Shown: positions 1-4,051 of the stretch, piece after piece
How positions within the stretch are numbered: the stretch's first letter is position 1
Layout: each line of letters begins with the position of its first letter
From: an uncultured Bacteroides sp.
GTDB lineage: Bacteria; Bacteroidota; Bacteroidia; Bacteroidales; Bacteroidaceae
DNA length: 5,137 bases
Direction of reading: 5' to 3'
NCBI GenBank assembly: GCA_934716785.1
Contig: CAKUYM010000319.1
Coordinates: 1 to 5,137 of the forward strand
Notes under the pieces: generated by a model
The model's database searches: none
The model's input: only the letters and a program-made list of their open reading frames with translations
What the model was told of the DNA's origin: nothing
Translations under genes and position numbers: made by a program

Positions 1-20
1 TGTTTAAACTCAATTAAACA
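1..20. repeat. Short AT-rich inverted repeat after the small minus-strand gene
   Basis: TGTTTAA at 1-7 is the exact reverse complement of TTAAACA at 14-20, with a six-base loop. Read on the minus strand it begins six bases after the stop of the gene at 26-250, so it could act in 3'-end formation. The stem is short and AT-rich, and what follows lies outside the window, so this is only a possible weak terminator. Confidence 0.3.
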
Positions 21-25
21 GGCTA

Positions 26-250
26 TTATTTTGCACCAAAAATCACATTTTGTTTTATGTTAAGATGTGTTTCAATGACACATTTTGTTTTTCGGTCGGG
101 AATTTTTTGATTTGGCGATTGTACAAGCCGTTCCTTCAACAATTCGCCATACTTTTCCTTTAATCCAGCACTTAGGAAAAAGTTTTGAATGACAGTCTCA
201 AATTTGGGCAATAGCTTGATATACTTATTTATCAGTCGTTCTACAATCAC
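26..250 (-). CDS. Small hypothetical protein, 74 aa, GTG start
   Basis: I do not recognise this protein. It is a 74-residue, Lys/Glu/Leu-rich product with no signal peptide or transmembrane segment. The N-terminal half (IVERLINKYIKLL and LKEKYGELLKERL) looks helical and amphipathic, and the C-terminal third is basic. The only in-frame start is GTG at 250-248, because the overlapping ATG at 252-250 runs straight into TGA. The case that it is real is a consensus Bacteroidota -7 box (TAACTTTG, 280-273) placed 22 bases upstream in the right orientation, and an open frame through AT-rich DNA where stops are frequent. The case against is its short length, its non-ATG start and the lack of a ribosome binding site. 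It could equally be the surviving N-terminal stub of a longer decayed gene such as a transposase, but I see no motif that proves this. It is divergent from hipBA. Confidence 0.4.
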   Translation of the reverse strand: MIVERLINKYIKLLPKFETVIQNFFLSAGLKEKYGELLKERLVQSPNQKIPDRKTKCVIETHLNIKQNVIFGAK

Positions 251-272
251 ATTCTCTATACCTAACGTGGTA

Positions 273-280
273 CAAAGTTA
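273..280 (-). promoter_or_regulatory. Bacteroidota -7 promoter element (TAACTTTG) for the small minus-strand gene
   Basis: On the minus strand this reads TAACTTTG, an exact match to TAnnTTTG, the -7 element recognised by the Bacteroidota primary sigma factor. Transcription would begin about 7 bases downstream, leaving a leader of roughly 15 bases before the GTG at 250. No good -33 TTTG is present at 19-21 bases upstream. A TTTG lies only a few bases away (AATATTTGCAC), which is too close to be the normal partner. Confidence 0.5.
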
Positions 281-303
281 GTGCAAATATTCGATATTAT
301 ATC

Positions 304-366
304 AGTATGGGTATAATTTATTATCTCACCATTTAGACAATTTATAGTATGGCTAAATAATTATAC
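304..366. repeat. Nested inverted repeats plus 42-bp-spaced direct repeat upstream of hipBA
   Basis: GTATAATT at 311-318 is the exact reverse complement of AATTATAC at 359-366. Nested within it, ATTTAG (331-336) pairs with CTAAAT (353-358). In addition AGTATGG occurs at 304-310 and 346-352, extendable to ten bases with one mismatch. These two copies are 42 bases apart, which is about four helical turns. All of this lies between the divergent small gene and hipB, just upstream of the hip promoter. It could hold operator sites or form a cruciform. The AT-richness makes some chance repeats likely. Confidence 0.35.
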
Positions 367-373
367 AAGATCA

Positions 374-405
374 TTTGCCAACAAACGCAAAAATTACTAT
401 ATTTG
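374..405 (+). promoter_or_regulatory. hipBA promoter, -33 TTTG and -7 TATATTTG
   Basis: TTTG at 374-377 and TATATTTG at 398-405 match both elements of the Bacteroidota promoter (TTTG, 19-21 bases, TAnnTTTG). The spacing is exactly 20 bases. Transcription would start near 412, leaving a leader of about 46 AT-rich bases before the hipB ATG at 459. This is the best promoter in the window and is correctly oriented for the operon. Confidence 0.7.
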
Positions 406-408
406 GCA
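376..408. promoter_or_regulatory. Candidate HipB operator: inverted repeat spanning the hip promoter
   Basis: TGCCAA at 376-381 and TTGGCA at 403-408 are perfect inverted repeats. They overlap the -33 box and the -7 box respectively. HipB-type antitoxins bind inverted repeats at their own promoter together with HipA, so half-sites covering both promoter elements fit autorepression. The centre-to-centre distance of 27 bases is not a whole number of helical turns, which counts somewhat against cooperative binding on one face. The assignment is inference from position. Confidence 0.4.
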
Positions 409-458
409 TATTATTTTAAGTGATAAGAAAATATTTTACTACTTTAGCATAATATATT

Positions 459-770
459 ATGGAATATAGCTTTGATATTTTCGACAAAAGCCATGAGCGT
501 TTGGCAACAATTTTGGCAGAAAACTGTCGTAAGCGCAGGCTTGATAAAGGTCTGAGCAGGCGTAGCCTCTCTGAAATAACGGGCATCCCGGAACCGACAC
601 TTGAGCGTTTTGAAACCAAAGGAAAGATATCTCTCGAAGCATTCTTGAAATTGGTTGTTGAATTTGGCTGGTTTGACGAAATGAGTGCCATTATGAGTAA
701 AAGCAAGTTCACCACAGGAGAGGAACTTGAGACTATAAATAAGAACCAAGGAAGACAGAAAGGGCGATGA
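459..770 (+). CDS. hipB: HipB-like antitoxin, XRE-family helix-turn-helix regulator, 103 aa
   Basis: This is the likely DNA-binding antitoxin of a HipBA toxin-antitoxin pair. In known HipBA systems it binds the toxin kinase, neutralises it, and represses the operon. Residues about 23-70 form a Cro/C1-type helix-turn-helix: a KRRLDKGLSRRSLSEITGI stretch, then recognition-helix sequence PEPTLERFETKGK and a closing helix SLEAFLKLVVEFG. The C-terminus (about 80-103) is polar and basic and probably disordered, as HipB tails often are. The ATG at 459 sits about 46 bases after the predicted transcription start and no better start lies upstream. There is no Shine-Dalgarno sequence, which is usual in this phylum. 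The stop codon overlaps the hipA start in ATGA, indicating translational coupling. The HipB call rests on the HTH fold plus the adjacent hipA; alone it would only be an XRE regulator. Confidence 0.82.
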   Translation: MEYSFDIFDKSHERLATILAENCRKRRLDKGLSRRSLSEITGIPEPTLERFETKGKISLEAFLKLVVEFGWFDEMSAIMSKSKFTTGEELETINKNQGRQKGR

Positions 771-1894
771 AAGATATTCTAAAAATCATAGTTTCATTAG
801 ATGGACATACTGTCGGCACTTTGCAGATGACACCTGAAAGAGACCGATGCGTGTTCGAATATGACAAGGATTGGATTGCAAATGGTTTCTCAATATCCCC
901 ATGGGAATTGCCACTCCAGACAGGACTCATATACTCAAAAGAAAATAGTTTTGGTGGCGGATTTGCTGCATTTGAAGATAGTATGCCAGATGGCTATGGT
1001 CTTTACCTGCTTGACAGAATGCTTCGTCGTGAAGGCTGTTCATTGAGCGAACTATCCCCCCTTCAGAGACTGTCTCAGGTTGGCAATTCCGGAATGGGCG
1101 CACTTTGCTACAAGCCAGAAGCTTCCAAAGAGCATATTGCTGCCATCACAGACAACAACCTTGACGAACTTCAGCGTAAAGCTCTTGATGTACTCTCCGA
1201 GAAAAGTGATGCCGATGTATCATTCTTGTACTACAATAGTCGTAATTCAGGTGGAGCAAGGCCCAAAGCGGTATATAAGGCTGCTGACGGCTCAGATTGG
1301 ATAGTAAAATTCAGACATATATACGATCCTTCAGATATTGGTAAGACAGAATATCAATACATGAGGACTGCACAGAAATGTGGAATTAACATTCCGGAAA
1401 TTCGTCTCATTAATAATCGCTACTTCTCAATCAAAAGGTTTGATATCAGGGAAGGTCTGCGCATCCATACACTCACAGCGGCAGCCCTTCTACAGTCAGA
1501 TTTCCGCATTCAAAGCATAGATTATGTAAACCTCCTTGCTCTGACAGGTTACCTTACTCAAGATCCGGCACAGGTGGAGCAGATGTTTCGCAGGATGGTT
1601 TTCAATATAGTATGCGTCAACAAAGACGATCATGCCAAGAATTTCAGTTTTCTATGCGAAAACGGCAAATGGACACTTGCTCCGGCATACGACATTACCT
1701 ACTCCCCGGAGGGCACCAGAGGCGAACATGCAACATCTGTCAGGTATTCGGGCAATCCAAGCCTTGAAGACATCATTTCTGCCGGTACAGGCATCCGTAT
1801 AAGCAGAAAACGCTGCATTGAAATTATTGAAGAAATCGAGTCTGTTTGCAACGCAGAACTTGATTCTGATAAAATAGTAAAAATTAAAGATTAA
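767..1894 (+). CDS. hipA: HipA-like Ser/Thr protein kinase toxin, 375 aa
   Basis: This is a cytoplasmic kinase toxin of the HipA family. Escherichia coli HipA phosphorylates glutamyl-tRNA synthetase and so slows translation; the target here is unknown. The N-terminal HipA domain covers about 1-115 and includes DSMPDGYG (71-78) and the LSPLQRLSQVGNSGMGAL region. The kinase core follows: Gly-rich ATP loop SGGARPK (161-167), Lys181 in IVKF, Glu195 in GKTEYQYM, and catalytic loop NKDDHAKNF (285-293) with Asp287 as probable base and Asn292 as metal ligand. The second metal-binding Asp309 is in LAPAYDI. All key positions are present, so the kinase is probably active. Ser158 and Ser161, next to the Gly-rich loop, are candidate autophosphorylation sites by analogy with E. 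coli Ser150. At 375 residues it is shorter than E. coli HipA (about 440) but carries both domains in one chain. It overlaps hipB by four bases, so the toxin depends on antitoxin translation. Confidence 0.9.
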   Translation: MKDILKIIVSLDGHTVGTLQMTPERDRCVFEYDKDWIANGFSISPWELPLQTGLIYSKENSFGGGFAAFEDSMPDGYGLYLLDRMLRREGCSLSELSPLQRLSQVGNSGMGALCYKPEASKEHIAAITDNNLDELQRKALDVLSEKSDADVSFLYYNSRNSGGARPKAVYKAADGSDWIVKFRHIYDPSDIGKTEYQYMRTAQKCGINIPEIRLINNRYFSIKRFDIREGLRIHTLTAAALLQSDFRIQSIDYVNLLALTGYLTQDPAQVEQMFRRMVFNIVCVNKDDHAKNFSFLCENGKWTLAPAYDITYSPEGTRGEHATSVRYSGNPSLEDIISAGTGIRISRKRCIEIIEEIESVCNAELDSDKIVKIKD

Positions 1895-1977
1895 CGACAA
1901 CTGCCTCACAGCACCGGATAACTACAAGTATAAAACATGATAAAGTGGATTAGTTACACAAACTTTTAATTTATAAG

Positions 1978-2079
1978 TTTCACCCGTTTCACATCACGGC
2001 TTATGATTTAAGGATTAGACAGTTACGGGTGAAGGCACCCCCCAAAATAAGGTGAACCCCTTCGTTTTCGCTTTCACCT
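1978..2079. repeat. Left cluster of GGTGAA/TTCACC motifs with two inverted repeats
   Basis: TTCACC or GGTGAA occurs at 1979-1984, 2028-2033, 2051-2056 and 2073-2078, in alternating orientation. TTCACCCGT (1979-1987) is the perfect reverse complement of ACGGGTGAA (2025-2033), with a 37-base loop. AGGTGAA (2050-2056) pairs perfectly with TTCACCT (2073-2079), with a 16-base loop. Neither stem is followed by a U-tract, so these do not look like intrinsic terminators. The same hexamer recurs to the right of the tandem repeats, so this cluster belongs to one larger structure. Confidence 0.6.
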
Positions 2080-2190
2080 ATGGAATTTGTCCGTAATCGC
2101 TTGCCGGGGATACAACTCTATTGCGTCGGATATACAGATTCAATATGACAGGGATATAGTTCCAATAGACTGAATATATAGACACACCGG

Positions 2191-2278
2191 CTCAAGTATT
2201 AATAGATGATACTCAAGGTACTAACACCTGATATCCAAGCTATTAATAGTTGACTGTTCACCTATTAATACCTGACAA
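2191..2278. repeat. Tandem array A: four 22-bp direct repeats with a TATTAATA core
   Basis: The core octamer begins at 2197, 2219, 2241 and 2263, an exact 22-base period. It is TATTAATA in copies 1, 3 and 4 and TACTAACA in copy 2. The wider consensus is CAAGnTATTAATAnnTGA, with CAAG present in the first three copies and TGA in all four. TATTAATA is itself palindromic. Direct repeats of this size and spacing resemble iterons bound by a replication initiator or multiple operator sites for a dimeric regulator. No such protein is encoded in the window apart from HipB. Confidence 0.75.
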
Positions 2279-2281
2279 CGG

Positions 2282-2407
2282 ATTTGCTATAGCATATTTC
2301 CATTAGCTATAATCATATCCGAATATGCTATAATGATATCCGGATTAGCTATAATGATATTTATTTTAGCTATAATGATACCTGTTTTAGCTCAAGGAAT
2401 ATTTTGA
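2282..2407. repeat. Tandem array B: six 21-bp direct repeats, TTAGCTATAATGATATCC type
   Basis: Units begin at 2282, 2303, 2324, 2345, 2366 and 2387. The four central copies (2303-2386) share GCTATAAT followed by GATA or CATA and are the clearest. The first copy is degenerate and carries the palindrome GCTATAGC (2286-2293). The last keeps only TTAGCT and a similar tail. The period is exactly 21 bases, two helical turns, so any bound protein would sit on one face of the DNA. The array follows array A after only three bases. The units resemble those of A (TATAATGATA against TATTAATA-nn-TGATA), which suggests a shared origin. The 21-base period also keeps one plus-strand reading frame open. Confidence 0.8.
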
Positions 2408-2574
2408 AAGACAAGGTGAAACCGATAATGCCCGGTTTCACCCGATTTCACCCCTCCCCTTCACCCGCTATTGCCTTGTTCATCGGTGTTTCAAGAGTAG
2501 GTGAAACCGGTGAAGGGCAATTATCTTACTATAGAGTTTCCCACCCTAAAAAAGAGGAAAACTTCAGTTATTAA
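2293..2574 (+). other. Stop-free frame through array B and the right hairpin cluster; doubtful coding remnant
   Basis: A plus-strand frame runs 93 codons from just after a TAG at 2290-2292 to TAA at 2572-2574. Through array B it reads as heptads of the form SYNDIxx (SYNHIRI, CYNDIRI, SYNDIYF, SYNDTCF). The only ATG is at 2428 and would give 48 residues starting MPGFTRFHPS. It lies in the loop of the hairpin at 2415-2442 and has no ribosome binding site. An exact 21-base period automatically keeps a frame open, so this is probably not a gene. It is listed because it could be a decayed or unusual small coding region. Confidence 0.15.
2415..2514. repeat. Right cluster of GGTGAA/TTCACC motifs with a 10-bp perfect hairpin
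   Basis: GGTGAAACCG (2415-2424) and CGGTTTCACC (2433-2442) form a perfect 10-bp stem with an 8-base loop. Further TTCACC copies lie at 2447-2452 and 2460-2465. GGTGAAACCGGTGAA at 2500-2514 contains two direct GGTGAA copies and can pair with 2433-2442 as an alternative partner. No run of T follows the stem, so an intrinsic terminator is unlikely. Six motif copies in 100 bases, mirroring the cluster left of the arrays, point to a protein-binding or single-strand-structure role rather than chance. Confidence 0.7.
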
Positions 2575-2598
2575 TTTACATTAATACAAAGTTCTTTA

Positions 2599-2630
2599 TT
2601 TCCAATACACACATAATCATAGTAACTTTG
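2599..2630 (+). promoter_or_regulatory. Transporter promoter, -33 TTTC and -7 TAACTTTG
   Basis: TAACTTTG at 2623-2630 is an exact TAnnTTTG -7 element. TTTC at 2599-2602 matches the -33 TTTG at three of four positions, and the gap is 20 bases, the preferred spacing. Transcription should begin near 2637. This position matters for the gene start: a TTG at 2628-2630 that would open the longest reading frame lies inside the -7 box, so it cannot be the start of a protein made from this promoter. Confidence 0.65.
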
Positions 2631-2705
2631 CGCCAACATCTATCAGATGATAGTATGATTAGGAGCATAGAAAATAAAATTCGGAAGAACCAACTTAATA
2701 AATTA

Positions 2706-3938
2706 ATGATGAATTTTCAATCAATAAGTAGCAAGATCAAGGGCAAACCTACCATGATGGAAGGTACTGTATATTCGATACTGATTATCTGTAGTATCTC
2801 GCATTTCCTGAATGACATGATTCAGTCAATCATTCCGTCCATCTATCCAATCGTGAAAGAGAAGTTTGGCTTTTCATTTGCACAGATAGGCCTCATCACC
2901 TTGGTATTTCAGATGACATCATCCATCCTACAACCTTTCACAGGCCTTTATGCCGACAAACATCCACGACCTTACGCCTTGTCGGTAGGTATGTGTTTCA
3001 CCCTGACAGGCCTGCTATTGCTTGCCTTTGCAGAAAACTACCTGTTGATACTCTTGGCTGTGAGTATCGTAGGCTTGGGGTCTTCGGTGTTTCATCCTAC
3101 GGCTTCGCGAGTGGCACAGTTGGCATCCGGCGGTAAGAAGAGTTTGGCGCAATCCATCTTCCAAGTGGGCGGCAATGGCGGTTCGGCAGTAGGGCCATTG
3201 TTGGCAGCCATTATCATCTTGCCTTTGGGTCAGCATGCCATCTCTTGTTTTGCCTTGGCAGCCTTGGCGGCAGCGATTATCATGATCCGATTAGGAGCTT
3301 GGTATAAGGCAAGATTGGTATATGTGGCAAAACATCCGCAAAGGCAACCTCTCCTCAATCATGATATTTCCAAACAAGCCAAATATGGAGCACTGCTTAT
3401 ACTCATCCTGCTGGTATTCTCAAAGTATTTCTATACGGCTTGCATCACGAGCTATTTCACATTCTTTCTGATAGACAAGTTTGGCATCTCGGTGCAGGCA
3501 TCACAACTCTGCTTGTTCGTATTCCTCGCCGCCTTTGCCATCGGCACGGTGGCAGGAGGTATGCTGGGCGACAAGTTCGGCCGCAAATATGTGATATGGT
3601 TCTCCATCCTCGGTGCGGCACCATTTGCACTCGCCATGCCGTTTGCCAATTTCACATGGACACTCATCTGCACCTTCCTTTCAGGGCTCATCATCGCCTC
3701 GGCATTCTCTTCCATCGTGGTATATGCCACAGACTTGATGCCCGATAAGGTGGGGCTAATAGCCGGAATCTTTTTCGGATTGATGTTTGGCTTGGGTGGT
3801 CTTGGTTCGGCTTTCTTCGGCTGGCTGGCAGATAGGACAAGCATCGAATTTATATTTCAGGTGAGTGCCTTCCTGCCACTCTTGGGCGTCATCGCCGGTT
3901 TCTTGCCTAACACTCAGAAAACGACAGATGAAAAATAA
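2706..3938 (+). CDS. fsr: Fosmidomycin-resistance (Fsr) type MFS efflux transporter, 410 aa
   Basis: This is an inner-membrane proton-driven efflux transporter of the major facilitator superfamily. E. coli Fsr exports fosmidomycin; the natural substrate here is unknown. It shows about twelve hydrophobic helices in two halves joined by a polar loop at about 199-224. Fsr-like signatures are HFLNDM (33-38) in helix 1, GLYADKHPRP (80-89) in the conserved loop 2-3, GLGSSVFHPTASR (123-135), QSIFQVGGNGGSAVGP (149-164), GDKFGRK (288-294) in the matching loop of the second half, and ATDLMPDKVG (341-350). The ATG at 2706 gives 410 residues, close to E. coli Fsr (about 406). ATGs at 2655, 2709 and 2754 are alternatives, and none has a clear ribosome binding site. 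The gene appears intact, monocistronic with its own promoter, and somewhat richer in G+C than its surroundings. Family assignment is firm; start and substrate are not. Confidence 0.88.
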   Translation: MMNFQSISSKIKGKPTMMEGTVYSILIICSISHFLNDMIQSIIPSIYPIVKEKFGFSFAQIGLITLVFQMTSSILQPFTGLYADKHPRPYALSVGMCFTLTGLLLLAFAENYLLILLAVSIVGLGSSVFHPTASRVAQLASGGKKSLAQSIFQVGGNGGSAVGPLLAAIIILPLGQHAISCFALAALAAAIIMIRLGAWYKARLVYVAKHPQRQPLLNHDISKQAKYGALLILILLVFSKYFYTACITSYFTFFLIDKFGISVQASQLCLFVFLAAFAIGTVAGGMLGDKFGRKYVIWFSILGAAPFALAMPFANFTWTLICTFLSGLIIASAFSSIVVYATDLMPDKVGLIAGIFFGLMFGLGGLGSAFFGWLADRTSIEFIFQVSAFLPLLGVIAGFLPNTQKTTDEK

Positions 3939-3956
3939 AGAAGATTTATGAAAAGC

Positions 3957-4003
3957 AATGCCGGATATTCCTGAAAACATTCGTTATCATCATATCCGGC
4001 ATT
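3957..4003. terminator. 12-bp inverted repeat between convergent genes, possible bidirectional terminator
   Basis: AATGCCGGATAT (3957-3968) is the perfect reverse complement of ATATCCGGCATT (3992-4003), with a 23-base loop. It lies 18 bases after the transporter stop and about 50 bases after the end of the convergent phosphoesterase gene, where a shared terminator is expected. The loop is long for an intrinsic terminator. Only TTT follows on the plus strand, and a short broken T-run (GCTTTTC) follows on the minus strand. The role is likely from position but not proven by structure. Confidence 0.5.
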
Positions 4004-4051
4004 TGATAGAGACTAAGATATTCTGACGCTATTAGTCAAAAATACTCTTAC

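Larger units (their letters stand above)
1895..2598. other. Gene-free, repeat-rich region between hipA and the transporter
   Basis: About 700 bases hold no credible gene on either strand. From left to right I see: an imperfect AT hairpin, AAACTT (1960-1965) with AAGTTT (1975-1980), which might mark the end of the hip transcript; a first cluster of TTCACC/GGTGAA motifs (1978-2078); a stretch with loose GGATATA-like copies (2128-2180) that may be decayed repeat units; four 22-bp repeats (2191-2278); a 21-bp repeat run (2282-2407); a second GGTGAA/TTCACC cluster with a strong hairpin (2415-2514); and AT-rich DNA leading to the transporter promoter. No tRNA, rRNA or transposase fragment is visible. 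Such dense organisation in a long gap suggests a remnant of, or target for, mobile DNA, or a binding region for a repeat-recognising protein. Confidence 0.6.

Noticed and set aside
444..749. 101-residue minus-strand open frame opposite hipB
   Set aside because: It is fully antisense to a convincing helix-turn-helix gene and has no motif or promoter of its own.
1652..1909. 85-residue minus-strand open frame at the end of hipA
   Set aside because: It is antisense to the conserved catalytic loop of hipA; the composition follows that gene.
2191..2407. CRISPR array
   Set aside because: The repeats are directly adjacent with no unique spacers, copies are divergent, and no cas genes are present.
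2415..2442. Intrinsic terminator of a transcript from hipBA
   Set aside because: The stem is good, but it lies over 500 bases after hipA and is followed by CCGATTTC, with no T-run.
1895..2598. tRNA attachment site or integrase remnant
   Set aside because: No tRNA-like cloverleaf, no recombinase coding fragment and no matching direct repeats at both ends of a unit could be found by eye.
2628..2705. N-terminal extension of the transporter from a TTG start
   Set aside because: The TTG is part of a consensus -7 box and so precedes the transcription start; family length agrees better with the ATG at 2706.
3452..3844. 130-residue minus-strand open frame
   Set aside because: It lies antisense within the intact transporter gene, has no promoter or recognisable domain, and reflects that gene's codon bias.
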